A stretch of DNA of 64,000 bases from Lachnospiraceae bacterium (GCA_017621815.1 JAGASK010000008.1:1-64000); one strand, 5' to 3'; shown: positions 9,343 through 18,533, counted from the stretch's first letter. Program-made: numbers and translations. The notes: generated by a model not told the origin, from the letters alone.

Positions 9343-10213
9343 AAAAATCTTCTTCAGGGTTATGTTCTTCTTTATATCTGATAAGCCATGCCTTCATCTC
9401 AGGATAACTTTCACCCATATCAAAAAGCAGCTCATCAAAATTCTCTTCTGTTATACCTCCTGCATCCGCAAAAATGCGGTAATACTCCTGCTCATTTCCA
9501 TGCTCCTTTAAAACCACTTCCCAGGAAGCCTCAAACTCACAGCCTTTGGTATTTTCCTTTATATATTTCTCTAATTGCTCCTTCAGTTCAGTCTCAAGCC
9601 CTGTATCATTCAGTAAACGCATATAACAAAGCCTTGCCTTCTGTTTTCTGCGCTCATTCAGGTACACCTCAAGGCTTGCCATTAAATCCTCTTCCCCGCA
9701 AAGCACCTGTTTGGAATATCCTTCTTTGTCCGGCTTTTCAAGAAGTGTTTTAAGTCTGGCATCCAGCTTTTGAAGCCAGAACCTTTCACCTGCTTCCGGC
9801 AGGGAAAGAAGATAATCCGCTTCCAGCATCACAGGCACTGCCGCAAGAAGTCCTGCAAGTTTTAAATCTTCTTTATCTTTCAGTTTAATGTAACGCAGAC
9901 AGCCGCAGCCTTTAAAAGCCCCTTTTCCAAACCTGATTTCCCGCTCCGGCATCAGAATCTCCCACAGGCTGTCACAATGGGCAAAAGCCCAGTCTCCCAC
10001 TTCCTGAAGGTTTCCGGACAATACCAGTTCCCGCAGAATCTTATTGCCAAGCAGGGCTTTCTTTCCGATTTGAGTTACAGGCATTCCTTCTATAAAATCC
10101 GGTATTTCAAAACGCCCTTCCTGCACCTGACAGGAAACTACGCATACCTGTCCTTCAGAAACAGTATATTCCAGACTGCCTCCCATTACCTTTTCATTCA
10201 GCATCCGGCTCAT
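9320..10213 (-). CDS. BspA-type leucine-rich repeat protein
   Basis: 297 aa. The N-terminal third carries two to three LRR_5 (BspA-like) repeats: IPDFIEGMPVTQIGKKAL, LRELVLSGNLQEVGDWAFAHC and ILMPEREIRFGKGAFKGC. The remaining ~180 residues are acidic, helical and not recognised. No signal peptide is seen, so it is probably cytoplasmic, unlike many BspA proteins. ATG 10213 follows AGAGGAG; the start lies inside the end of lgt (20 bp overlap), so translation is coupled. The role is unknown, probably protein-protein contact. Confidence 0.8.
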   Translation of the reverse strand: MSRMLNEKVMGGSLEYTVSEGQVCVVSCQVQEGRFEIPDFIEGMPVTQIGKKALLGNKILRELVLSGNLQEVGDWAFAHCDSLWEILMPEREIRFGKGAFKGCGCLRYIKLKDKEDLKLAGLLAAVPVMLEADYLLSLPEAGERFWLQKLDARLKTLLEKPDKEGYSKQVLCGEEDLMASLEVYLNERRKQKARLCYMRLLNDTGLETELKEQLEKYIKENTKGCEFEASWEVVLKEHGNEQEYYRIFADAGGITEENFDELLFDMGESYPEMKAWLIRYKEEHNPEEDFFAGLSLD

Positions 10214-10976
10214 TGCAAGCTCCTCTTTCTATTTCCGGCTTTCTCCTGTTTATCAGCAGTAAAATGACAGATGCCGCCACAATAAAGACGGAAATAAACT
10301 GGGAGGTGGAAAGACTTCCTACTGCTCCCCTGTCATCATTTCTCAAAAATTCAACCAGGAAACGACCCACACCGTAAAGCAGCATATAAAAGAAACCGGT
10401 ATCTCCCACTCTTTTCCTGCGTTTATAATGCCACAGCAAAATCGCCATAATGCAGAAATTTCCTGCGGAAGAAATCAGCTGGGTGGGTATCAGCCTCACA
10501 CCCGCAGGCGCAAGCCCTCCCTCCGGGAAAACCACTCCCAAAAAGGACTTCGTTTCCCTGCCGTAGCAGCAGCCTGCCAGAAAACAGCCGATTCGTCCAA
10601 AGCCCTGCGCAAGCGCAATGGAAGAGCTCAATAAATCAAAATATTCAAGAAAAACCAGCTTTTTTATACGGCAGTAAACAATGGCAGCCAGCACTCCCGC
10701 CGTAATGCCTCCGTAAACCACGAACCCTTCCGAACCCAGAACGCTTAAAGGGTCTTCAATAAAGGTTTTCCATTCCACAATCAGGTACAGAAGCTTTGCG
10801 CCGAGAAAACCTGCGATAAGGCCAAATATTGCAATATCAATCACAGCGTCCTCGCTCATTCCGTATTTTTTTGCACGGCGCATTCCCATAAAAATACAGC
10901 ATAACACACCGATTCCTATCATCAGCCCATAACCGTGAACGGTAACAGGACCAATAGAAAATAAATCAATTTTCAA
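10194..10976 (-). CDS. lgt: Prolipoprotein diacylglyceryl transferase
   Basis: Transfers diacylglycerol from phosphatidylglycerol to the lipobox Cys of prolipoproteins in the cytoplasmic membrane, the first step of lipoprotein maturation. 260 aa with about seven TM helices, the N-terminal HGYGL motif, and the signature GFGRIGCFLAGCCYG near residues 124-138, including the essential Arg. The start codon is TTG at 10976, with GGAGG 9 bases upstream; no better ATG exists. Several lipoproteins in this window (19.1 kb, 31.6 kb) would be substrates. Overlaps the LRR gene start. Confidence 0.95.
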   Translation of the reverse strand: MKIDLFSIGPVTVHGYGLMIGIGVLCCIFMGMRRAKKYGMSEDAVIDIAIFGLIAGFLGAKLLYLIVEWKTFIEDPLSVLGSEGFVVYGGITAGVLAAIVYCRIKKLVFLEYFDLLSSSIALAQGFGRIGCFLAGCCYGRETKSFLGVVFPEGGLAPAGVRLIPTQLISSAGNFCIMAILLWHYKRRKRVGDTGFFYMLLYGVGRFLVEFLRNDDRGAVGSLSTSQFISVFIVAASVILLLINRRKPEIERGACNEPDAE

Positions 10977-11024
10977 GCTTTTATTCCTCCAAATCCTATG
11001 ATTTTCTTTCCCCTCATAACCATA

Positions 11025-12590
11025 TTATAAGTCAAGTGCCGCAATTTCCTCCTGCAAAAGATTACGGCGTTCGGAAAGCATCAGCTGCTCATTGTGCTTT
11101 TGGTAAGCATCACACCCGAATCTGCTGATAAACCGGGCGCTGTTATGGTTAACTGTAAGCTCTGTTACCAGAATCAGCATTTCATTGCCTTCCGAAAAAG
11201 CGCTCTGCACAAAAGCAAAAAGATTCTCAAGGCGCTCCTTGATTTTCATGGTCTCCTGCTTCATGTCCGAAAGTTCGCCTTCAAATTTATCTTTTACAAT
11301 CTGAAAGGCTTCCCGGGGCGAAAGCTGACTCTCCATATAAACTGCCTTCTGCGCCTGGGCCATGAAGCGGATAATCCTGTTATTCTTCCGCCTTTCTTCC
11401 TCGGAAAGATTGCCTGCTTTCAGCATGGAATCCATCTGTTTTCTGCGCCCCTGCGCCTGTTTATCCAGCATGCTTTCCACGGAAGGAATTGCGGCGGCTG
11501 CTCCGCTGCCCGATACATTGTCAGCTCCGGCTTTTGCCCCGTCATCCTTTTCTGTAACCGTCTTAATGGCTTTCAGCCCTTTAAAAAGCTCCGCCAGATA
11601 ATCAGAAGTTTCCATATTCTCCCTGATTTCACTCATTACCTTGTCCATAAGCATACCAAGCAGAGAAAGTCTTTCATCAAAAGCGGCAACCCTTGCCCTT
11701 TCCACAGTCTGCTCCGAAACCGTGCCGTTTAAAATTTCCTCTGTCTGATATTCTTTTTTGTATTTATTGAACAAATCATAGTAAGCGGCAAATTCCCTTA
11801 CAATCCTGTCATTATGAAGGTACTGCCCTATCAGGGATTCATCTGCCTTCATGCCTTCCTCTTCGTACAGCTTCAGGATTTCCGACAAATCCTCCCAGCC
11901 TCTTGCTGTCACATAGTTTCTGCCGTTTACCGTAGTTTCTATTTTATAAAAATATTCCTTTTTCAGTTCCAGGAAGTTCAAAATAGCGGTATGAAGCCCT
12001 CTTTCCTGGGCATATTCCTTCCACACCTGATAATCCGCATCCACGGAAAGCACCTTAAGACGGTCCATGGTTACCACATCAAACTCCCGAACCGATTTGT
12101 TATATTCCGGAGGGTTTCCTGCCGTTACAATTACCCAGCCTTCGGGAACTCTGTGACGCCCGAATACCTTATACTGCAGAAACTGCAGCATGGAAGGCGC
12201 CAGTGTTTCGGAAACACAATTAATTTCATCCAGAAACAGAATTCCTTCCTTTATGCCGCTTTCCTCCATTACCTCATAAATAGAAGCAATGATTTCGCTC
12301 ATAGTATATTCCGATACATCATACTGCATTCCTTCGTATTCTTTATGAGAAATAAAGGGAAGTCCTAAAGCCGACTGCCGGGTATGATGGGTCATGGAAT
12401 AAGATACCAGCGCCACTGACAATTCCTGGGCTATCTGTTCCATAACCGCCGTTTTGCCGATTCCCGGCGCGCCAAGCAGAAAAACAGGTCTCTGGCGCAC
12501 TACCGGAATCCTGTACTCTCCGAATTCATTTTTCTTTAAATATAAACGGACCGTATTTTCAATATAGTCCTTTGCCTGTTTGATATTCAT
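11025..12590 (-). CDS. MoxR-type AAA+ ATPase
   Basis: 521 aa. The N-terminal AAA+ module (about residues 30-260) has Walker A GAPGIGKTA, Walker B GILFLDEIN and sensor-1 VIVTAGNPPEYN. The C-terminal half is helical and unassigned. MoxR ATPases act as chaperones with VWA-domain partners to insert metals or activate complexes; here the partner is the gene directly upstream, 27 bases away. The ribosome site before ATG 12590 is weak, consistent with coupling to the upstream gene. The substrate is not apparent. Confidence 0.88.
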   Translation of the reverse strand: MNIKQAKDYIENTVRLYLKKNEFGEYRIPVVRQRPVFLLGAPGIGKTAVMEQIAQELSVALVSYSMTHHTRQSALGLPFISHKEYEGMQYDVSEYTMSEIIASIYEVMEESGIKEGILFLDEINCVSETLAPSMLQFLQYKVFGRHRVPEGWVIVTAGNPPEYNKSVREFDVVTMDRLKVLSVDADYQVWKEYAQERGLHTAILNFLELKKEYFYKIETTVNGRNYVTARGWEDLSEILKLYEEEGMKADESLIGQYLHNDRIVREFAAYYDLFNKYKKEYQTEEILNGTVSEQTVERARVAAFDERLSLLGMLMDKVMSEIRENMETSDYLAELFKGLKAIKTVTEKDDGAKAGADNVSGSGAAAAIPSVESMLDKQAQGRRKQMDSMLKAGNLSEEERRKNNRIIRFMAQAQKAVYMESQLSPREAFQIVKDKFEGELSDMKQETMKIKERLENLFAFVQSAFSEGNEMLILVTELTVNHNSARFISRFGCDAYQKHNEQLMLSERRNLLQEEIAALDL

Positions 12591-12617
12591 ACTGTTTCTA
12601 TCCGTTTCTTTCTGTTT

Positions 12618-13919
12618 TTATTCTTCCAGCTCATCATAATCAAGAAGCACCTTAATTGCCCAGGGCGGCACCTCAGGCCCCTCATCACCGTTATCAAGGA
12701 AAACAAACATTACCTCATAAGGCGGCATGCCGGCCGGATAAACCCCGTAGCCATCTGTAAAATAAATCAGCCCTTTCAGGTTTTCAAACTCCTTTTTGGC
12801 TATCAGCTTTTCCACATGGGAAAATACCGGCCTGAAATCAGTGGAGCCAAAGCCCCGGAGCTTTTCATGGGCAAGAAAATCATCAAAATCCTGCTGGGAC
12901 GTAATTTTTGTATCCTTCTGTACCTCACTGTCACACTGAATGATATGCACATTCATTTTACGGAAAAAGTTTTCTTCTCCTTTTAAAATGGAATAGGTTT
13001 TCCGAAGGAAATTCTGTACAATCGGTCCCCTGCAGGAAGCCGAGGTATCAATCGCAATAACGAACTCTTTTATTTTCTTGCTGTCCTTATACTCCAGGGG
13101 CTCCACCAGCGGCATGTTCCCGTAATGAGAAAGTCCGTAAGTATAATAAATGTAATCGAATTCATCGTCATTTACCTGCATATCCTCATTCATGACGGTG
13201 AACCTGCGCAGCAAGTCGCTGTAATCAAACCTGTCCCTGGTGCTTTCCTGAAGGTTCTTGGAAAGGCTTTCCGAATTGTTTTTTCCTTTGGAAAAGGATT
13301 TTAAGTCAGCCTGCACCCTCTCGCTTATTTTTTTCCACTGCTCAAGGGAAATGGAAAGCTCCTCCGTTTCCCCTGCTGTCCAGTATACATGGCTGTCCAT
13401 GCAAAAATATTTAATATATTCCGCCATTTCATTATCGCTGACAGAAGTATTTCTGAAATAGCGGTATATTTTTTCTGCAGTAAGAGCGCTGATATCCTCT
13501 TTCAGCACCCTGAGCTTGCGCAGCGCACCCTCATCCTTATTCATGCTGCTGCCGGGAAGCGCCAGCTCCAGTATGGTATTTTCCACTGCAATATCCGCAG
13601 CTATGTTCCAGAGCTCCTGCTCTACCTTATCATACCTGAAACTATGATAAAATATCATATGAAGTAACATATGAAGATAAATCCGCACCGCAAAAGCCGG
13701 TTCCTCCTTATATTTTTTAAGGAGAAACACCGGGTCATAAAATATGCAGCTTCCATCCGAGGCAATACAGCCCAAATCCCTTTGGGGCTTCAAACCAAGG
13801 GCGGCAACGGCAACATCGAGAAACCGCATATTTATCAGTATACTGTCTCTGGCATAGCTTAAAATCTTCTCAGCCAGAGGCAGCGATTTTTCATAAAGGT
13901 CCATATTTTTCGTTTCCAT
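12618..13919 (-). CDS. VWA-like / DUF2201-type putative metallopeptidase
   Basis: About 433 aa. The C-terminal part (about 280-433) is a VWA-like domain with MIDAS-type FVIAIDTSASCRGP and later TDGYG. The N-terminal part resembles the DUF2201 metallopeptidase-like domain, but the zinc helix reads HMLLHMIFYH (His83, His87, His92), so the catalytic Glu of HExxH is replaced by Met. It is probably a binding rather than protease domain. The start is uncertain: 13919 is preferred, 13904 is possible, and the frame extends to 13949; all overlap the deacetylase gene. Paired with the MoxR ATPase. Confidence 0.8.
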   Translation of the reverse strand: METKNMDLYEKSLPLAEKILSYARDSILINMRFLDVAVAALGLKPQRDLGCIASDGSCIFYDPVFLLKKYKEEPAFAVRIYLHMLLHMIFYHSFRYDKVEQELWNIAADIAVENTILELALPGSSMNKDEGALRKLRVLKEDISALTAEKIYRYFRNTSVSDNEMAEYIKYFCMDSHVYWTAGETEELSISLEQWKKISERVQADLKSFSKGKNNSESLSKNLQESTRDRFDYSDLLRRFTVMNEDMQVNDDEFDYIYYTYGLSHYGNMPLVEPLEYKDSKKIKEFVIAIDTSASCRGPIVQNFLRKTYSILKGEENFFRKMNVHIIQCDSEVQKDTKITSQQDFDDFLAHEKLRGFGSTDFRPVFSHVEKLIAKKEFENLKGLIYFTDGYGVYPAGMPPYEVMFVFLDNGDEGPEVPPWAIKVLLDYDELEE

Positions 13920-14733
13920 GAATAACGTGAGACTTCCCATACAATTCAAACCAAAGTGTTTTTCCCGAAGGATTATAAAGGATACTTCCGTCTGTGGAAC
14001 GCCTTAAATTTTTGAAGGCTTTTACATAATCTACAATTTCCATATTGGTAGCAAGCCATATTTCATCCTTATAACCGGAAACATATTTCATAAAGTCCTC
14101 GATTACCTGCCAGTTGTCCTTCTGGCTGAACTCATAGCTGTGTCCCCAAAGATAAAACACCTCAGCCTCCCATGATTTTTCTTTGCAGAATTTTTCTGCC
14201 AGCTCCATCAGGCGGGGAGATTCATGATGGCAGGTAGGGTGCCATTCCAGAAAATCCTGAGGCAGTTCAAACTTCTCCGTACTGCACACCGTTCTGGCAT
14301 ATTCGATTCCGCAGGCACAAAGCATTTCCTCCACCGCTTCATTATAGGTGCCGTAAGGATAGGCAAATCCTCTTATCAGCTCTCCTGTCAGCTCCTCCAG
14401 ATTATATCTGTCCTTTAAAACCTCTGCCGCCCCCATATTGGACGGGATACCCGTCAGGGAAGGATGATTCAGGGTATGGGAAGCCACTTCATGACCTGCA
14501 TAAAGTGTTTTCACTTCTTCCGCCTCTATTCTGGAAAAATCCGTATCAATTCCGTTGATAACCGCCTGTTCCTTTTTTCCGAAAAGGCCTGAATTCAAAT
14601 TGAAGGTGCCCTTCATTCCATACCGGTTCATAAGTGAAACCAGCTTTCTGTCATGGATGGTCCCGTCATCATAGCTGAAGGTCAAAGCCTTACGCTTGCC
14701 GTCTTCAAATAACATTGTAAGCCCTAATCCCAT
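13891..14733 (-). CDS. Polysaccharide deacetylase family protein
   Basis: 280 aa NodB-fold (carbohydrate esterase 4) enzyme. It shows the motif-1 TFSYDDG (first catalytic/metal Asp pair), motif-2 HEVASHTLNHPSL (metal-binding His residues) and RGFAYPYGTYNE. It should remove acetyl groups from a sugar polymer or a related amide. No signal peptide or TM helix is seen, which is unusual for a wall-acting member, so a cytoplasmic substrate is possible. AGAAAGGAAG precedes ATG 14733. It overlaps the VWA gene downstream. Confidence 0.88.
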   Translation of the reverse strand: MGLGLTMLFEDGKRKALTFSYDDGTIHDRKLVSLMNRYGMKGTFNLNSGLFGKKEQAVINGIDTDFSRIEAEEVKTLYAGHEVASHTLNHPSLTGIPSNMGAAEVLKDRYNLEELTGELIRGFAYPYGTYNEAVEEMLCACGIEYARTVCSTEKFELPQDFLEWHPTCHHESPRLMELAEKFCKEKSWEAEVFYLWGHSYEFSQKDNWQVIEDFMKYVSGYKDEIWLATNMEIVDYVKAFKNLRRSTDGSILYNPSGKTLWFELYGKSHVIHGNEKYGPL

Positions 14734-14777
14734 AAACTTCTTCCTTTCTGTACATTCATCACTTTTGCAGCGGGCAG

Positions 14778-15269
14778 CTAATAGCCCATAACTCCGTCCA
14801 GGGATTCATCATTTTCAATCCAGTCCCTGACAGAAATTTCACGGTAATTATTCTTATCATCACGCACATACACCTTTTCAATGCCTGCATTGATAATCAT
14901 TCCTTTACACATGGAGCAGCTGTTGGAATTGGCAATATATTCGCCTGTTTTCGCATCTGTACCCGCAAGATAAATGCTGCTTCCAATCATCTTATCCCTG
15001 GAGGCGCTGATAATGGCATTGGCTTCCGCATGTACGCTCCTGCACAGCTCATACCGCTCTCCCCTTGGAATCTTCATTTCCTCCCGGATGCATTTGCCCA
15101 AATCATTGCAATTTTTCCTTCCCCTGGGTGCGCCTACATATCCGGTGGAAATCACCTCATCATTTTTTACAATAACGGCTCCGTAATTACGGCGCAGGCA
15201 GGTTCCTCTCTGGGAAACACTCTCTGCCAGATCCAAATAATAATTTACCTTATCTCTTCTTTCCTTCAT
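14778..15269 (-). CDS. dCMP deaminase (ComEB-like)
   Basis: 163 aa cytidine/deoxycytidylate deaminase fold. The zinc site is HAEANAI (His and catalytic Glu) with SNSCSMCKGMI giving the two Cys ligands. It probably turns dCMP into dUMP, the substrate of thymidylate synthase, which is encoded at 40 kb. The insertion with CNDLGKC (after RGRKN) is typical of dCMP deaminases that bind a second metal and are allosterically controlled. GAGGATTAAG precedes ATG 15269. It follows the sugar isomerase gene with 24 bases between. Confidence 0.9.
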   Translation of the reverse strand: MKERRDKVNYYLDLAESVSQRGTCLRRNYGAVIVKNDEVISTGYVGAPRGRKNCNDLGKCIREEMKIPRGERYELCRSVHAEANAIISASRDKMIGSSIYLAGTDAKTGEYIANSNSCSMCKGMIINAGIEKVYVRDDKNNYREISVRDWIENDESLDGVMGY

Positions 15270-15293
15270 CTTAATCCTCAGCCTTTCTTTCCG

Positions 15294-16130
15294 TCAGGGA
15301 AGCAAAACCCCTGCCATAACTGCCTGGTTTTTCACATAAGAAGCTGCCTCCTTATAGCTTTCAAAATCCGGCAGATGCTCTACAAACAGGGTCATGTCTT
15401 TTGAAAGGCCGTCACAAAGCTTTATCACCTTCTGATAATCCACGCATCCCTTGCCCGGCATGGTTTCCTTAATCACGCAGGGCAGCTTGTCCTCCATAAC
15501 AACATCCTTGCCATGAACGCTTTTAATGTACGGTCCCAACTTTCGAAAACAATCTTCTATAAAAGCATCCCTGTGCACAAACCGCTCGGGACAGTTTATC
15601 ATATTGGTAAAATCAAGATGAACTGCAAAGCCCTCCCTGTCCACATCATGGATAAGCTGCAGATACTCCTCAGGTGAAGAAGGAACCATCCATGGCATGG
15701 GCTCTATCGTATAGAAAGTATTCCCCGGCTTCACGGCATCAATAATTTCCCTTACCGTGTCCACAATCAAAGCATAAGTATCTTTTTTATAGTTGTCCTC
15801 ACTGAAGCCATCCCATTTTTCGCTCCTGCTTCCTGCTATGTTCACGCAGCATCCTGCTGAAAGTTCCTCCGCCAGCTGCAGCTGGTTTTTACAATGCTCC
15901 AAAGCTTCTTTCCTTGTTTTTTCATCCTGCGAAAGAGGATTACTCCAGGCTCCCACTTCCCCTATTACAAGGTCATGCTCCCTTGCACATGCAAGATAAG
16001 CTTCCTTTTCCTCCCTTGAGGCATGCCAGTCAACAGGCGAAATCACCGCACGGTACTGCAGTTCCTCCACCAGCCGGTACCATTCCTCCGGATTTTTATA
16101 TTCCTTTTCAACTGAACCGCCAATCCTCAT
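15294..16130 (-). CDS. Sugar phosphate isomerase/epimerase family TIM-barrel protein
   Basis: 278 aa, AP endonuclease-2/xylose isomerase-like barrel. Metal-site elements recognisable include YTIEPMPWM (Glu), HLDFTNMIN (His/Asp) and VHGKDVVM (His). The end has ELPDF/EHLPDF-like text. Members isomerise or epimerise sugars, sugar phosphates or inositol derivatives; the exact substrate cannot be told. AAAGGAGAAGG precedes ATG 16130. Lies between the MraY-like gene and dCMP deaminase. Confidence 0.85.
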   Translation of the reverse strand: MRIGGSVEKEYKNPEEWYRLVEELQYRAVISPVDWHASREEKEAYLACAREHDLVIGEVGAWSNPLSQDEKTRKEALEHCKNQLQLAEELSAGCCVNIAGSRSEKWDGFSEDNYKKDTYALIVDTVREIIDAVKPGNTFYTIEPMPWMVPSSPEEYLQLIHDVDREGFAVHLDFTNMINCPERFVHRDAFIEDCFRKLGPYIKSVHGKDVVMEDKLPCVIKETMPGKGCVDYQKVIKLCDGLSKDMTLFVEHLPDFESYKEAASYVKNQAVMAGVLLP

Positions 16131-16154
16131 ATTCCTTCTCCTTTCCTGTCAAAA

Positions 16155-17120
16155 TCATCCGGGCAGCAGCATATAAATCACAGCCACCGATACCACAATT
16201 TGAATAATGGCAAACCTGAAAACGGTCTGCGTATTGGACCATCCCTTCACCTTTCTTACGTGGTCATGAAGAGGGGTCCTTGTATTTTTTAATATATGAA
16301 TTTTTAAAAACCTGAGCAGCGCCACCTTTAAAAGACCCAGTCCACCGTCCAGAATAAGCACGATGGCTGCCGGAATGTAAAGCAGCGGACTGCCTGTTTT
16401 TAGTGCGGCAATGCTGATAAAAATGCCCATAGCGCGGGAACCTGCATCTCCCATCATCAGGCGGCTGGGAGTGGCATTATACCAGAGATACCCCAGAATA
16501 CAGATAACAAAAAGCAAAATCAGATAAGGGAAATTTCCCATCTGCCCCTGAATATTATCAATCACATAAATCGTCATAAGCGTGATAATGGCAAGGGTGC
16601 CTGAAAGCCCGTCCACTCCGTCGGAGCAGTTGGTAACATTAATGGAGGTCCAAACCAGTATCACCGTAAGAATCCCAAACAAAACCGGCGGTATCGTAAT
16701 GCTGATACCCATAGCTGCTATGACAATGGTGCTGGAATTATAGTTCAGAAAGGTCACTGCCAGAACCACCGCCACGATTAAATCAAGAAGTCCTTTTTTA
16801 TACTCGCCCCAGGGATGATCTGATGCATCGTCCATATAACCTGTCAGCATCTCCGCCGCTACCAGAATCAGATAAATACAGATTTCCTTATCCAGAGGTG
16901 CAAAAAGCAGGGCGGCAGCCGTAAATACAAGAATAAAGATAATTCCTGCTCCCCTTGGCTTTCCTGCCGACAGCTTTCCGTCATGGGCAAACTCCCTTCC
17001 TGCATCCTTCGGCAAATAAGCGCTCAGCTTTGTCAGAAAAAAGCATGTCCCCGCAAAAGCTGTCAAAAGCCCGATTGCCGCAATCAGAGGCGTACTTCCG
17101 CCTGTCAGATAGTGAATCAC
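16155..17120 (-). CDS. MraY-like polyprenyl-phosphate phospho-sugar transferase
   Basis: About 321 aa with ~10 TM helices. It has the conserved loops of the MraY/WecA superfamily: GKPRGAGI, MDDASD (Asp pair), NCSDGVDGLSG, MMGDAGSRAMG and TPLHDHVRKVKGW. It should move a phospho-amino sugar onto undecaprenyl phosphate at the inner face of the membrane. The last motif is HDH where true MraY has HHH, and there is no division gene cluster nearby, so it may be a paralogue. Start GTG 17120 follows GAGGAGG at 8 bases; the frame reaches another GTG at 17141 before that site. Confidence 0.85.
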   Translation of the reverse strand: MIHYLTGGSTPLIAAIGLLTAFAGTCFFLTKLSAYLPKDAGREFAHDGKLSAGKPRGAGIIFILVFTAAALLFAPLDKEICIYLILVAAEMLTGYMDDASDHPWGEYKKGLLDLIVAVVLAVTFLNYNSSTIVIAAMGISITIPPVLFGILTVILVWTSINVTNCSDGVDGLSGTLAIITLMTIYVIDNIQGQMGNFPYLILLFVICILGYLWYNATPSRLMMGDAGSRAMGIFISIAALKTGSPLLYIPAAIVLILDGGLGLLKVALLRFLKIHILKNTRTPLHDHVRKVKGWSNTQTVFRFAIIQIVVSVAVIYMLLPG

Positions 17121-17144
17121 TTCTGTTTCCTCCTCATTCACATA

Positions 17145-17762
17145 TTATATAAAATTCGTTCTGCATCCGCTCTCAGCTGCAGGCGGCAGAATACCGTTTT
17201 CCTTACCGCTTTCAATACATTTCAGCATCCATGCCATATTCCGCCCCAGATTTCTCATGGTCTGAAGCCCTTCCTCATCCTTCATCACGTCTTCAGGGCA
17301 GCTTCCGTGAACCATATTCCAATAGGTAGAAGATACTACCGGCATCTGTCTGATGCTGAAATATTTGTTCAGGTCATCCAGAGTAACCGTAGTCCCCGCC
17401 CTGCGGGCAGAAACAACTGCCGCCGCAGGCTTATGTGCAAAGCAGCCTCCCGCATAAAAAAATCTGTCCAGCATACTAATTAAATTACCATTAGGAGAAG
17501 CAAAATATACAGGAGAACCAATAATTAATCCGTCTGCCTTTTCCATTTTCTCTATCATTTCGTTGGTAATGTCATCCTGAAACACACAGCGCTTCTTTTC
17601 CTTACAGCCTCCGCAGCCGATACATCCTCTGACAGCCTTATTTCCAATCTGCGCAATTTCTGTTTCGATTCCGCATTCCTGCAAAACCTTAGCCGCCTCT
17701 GATAATGCCGTAAAAGTACAGCCCTTTGCATTGGGGCTTCCGTTAATTAATAAAACCTTCAT
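17145..17762 (-). CDS. Flavodoxin-like NAD(P)H/FMN reductase with Cys cluster
   Basis: About 205 aa. An N-terminal flavodoxin fold with the FMN phosphate loop NGSPNAKGCT is followed by CIGCGGCKEKKRC, a Cys-rich motif of the iron-sulfur flavoprotein / multimeric flavodoxin WrbA-like group, then GSPVYFASPNG. It likely carries FMN and possibly an Fe-S cluster for electron transfer in an anaerobe. Start ATG 17762 has GAAGGA upstream; the longer frame to 17807 overlaps the RNase H gene and lacks a site. Confidence 0.86.
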   Translation of the reverse strand: MKVLLINGSPNAKGCTFTALSEAAKVLQECGIETEIAQIGNKAVRGCIGCGGCKEKKRCVFQDDITNEMIEKMEKADGLIIGSPVYFASPNGNLISMLDRFFYAGGCFAHKPAAAVVSARRAGTTVTLDDLNKYFSIRQMPVVSSTYWNMVHGSCPEDVMKDEEGLQTMRNLGRNMAWMLKCIESGKENGILPPAAESGCRTNFI

Positions 17763-17778
17763 ACTACATCCTTCTTTC

Positions 17779-18372
17779 CTATAAAATACCAAGAGCTTCT
17801 TTGGCAAGCTTATCCGCCATATCGTTGTATTTGTCCCCGGAATGACCTGTTACCTTTACGAATTTAATCTTAATTTTTTTACAGGCTTCCTCATAAAAAG
17901 CTTTATATGCCCTGGTTCCCTCTTTATTAGTCTTCCAAAGCCCAAGGCACCACTTGGCAATTCCTTCATAATCATGATAAATAGCTATCCTTGGAATATT
18001 ATTTTCCATGGCATATCGCATGGCGGCTTCCGCTCCCTTAATTTCTCCTGCCACATTATGCATGGAAGCAAGCTCTTTGTCCTCATATTTCTGATAAAAA
18101 GTTAAAGCTTCTCCGCCAAGCAAAACTACCATGCCGTAAGAAAATTCTTTCGTGGCGCTGTTATAGCTTCCATCCACATAAACAGGCACATAATCTACAT
18201 CCTCTTCATTTTCCCGAGCAAAATCCCCAAGGTACTCTTTAGCCTGTTCCTCGGTGGGAAAACTTTTATATTCCGCTCCCGAATAACCGGAAACACTTGC
18301 CCTGCATTCTTCCCAGGTACGGAATATTCCGGTCTTCATTCCTTTTCTCACCGCATAATACTTTGATGCCAT
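17779..18372 (-). CDS. rnhA: Ribonuclease H I with N-terminal viroplasmin-like domain
   Basis: About 197 aa. The N-terminal ~45 residues (YYAVRKGMKTGIFRTWEEC) form the RNA/hybrid-binding domain found in eukaryotic-type RNase H1. The RNase H domain follows with the catalytic carboxylates in YVDGSYN, EIKGAEAAM (Glu) and HDYEGI (Asp), and a late GHSGDKYNDMAD (His, Asp). It degrades RNA of RNA-DNA hybrids. ATG 18372 has GTGAGG upstream; I prefer it to 18405. It is 16 bases upstream of the flavoprotein gene start. Confidence 0.92.
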   Translation of the reverse strand: MASKYYAVRKGMKTGIFRTWEECRASVSGYSGAEYKSFPTEEQAKEYLGDFARENEEDVDYVPVYVDGSYNSATKEFSYGMVVLLGGEALTFYQKYEDKELASMHNVAGEIKGAEAAMRYAMENNIPRIAIYHDYEGIAKWCLGLWKTNKEGTRAYKAFYEEACKKIKIKFVKVTGHSGDKYNDMADKLAKEALGIL

Positions 18373-18488
18373 ATAAACCTCACTTTTTAACTTCTTCAAT
18401 TTCATTATACTGATAAAACATGGCTTTTCAAGCCCTTCTTACTTTGAGAAATGCAGGGAAAACCTCCGCCCCAAAACCGATATGTAAG

Positions 18489-18530
18489 AAAAGGCCAGAC
18501 AGTGCGCAATCATCACACTTCCAGCCTTTT
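18489..18530 (-). terminator. Terminator after tRNA-Gly(CCC)
   Basis: Arms AAAAGGC (18489-18495) and GCCTTTT (18524-18530), with a smaller inner stem, directly downstream of the minus-strand tRNA and followed on that strand by TTTTCTT. Confidence 0.6.
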
Positions 18531-18533
18531 ACA

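Noticed and set aside
11094..11732. 212-codon plus-strand open frame inside the MoxR gene
   Set aside because: Shadow of the minus-strand ATPase gene; composition is not that of a real protein.
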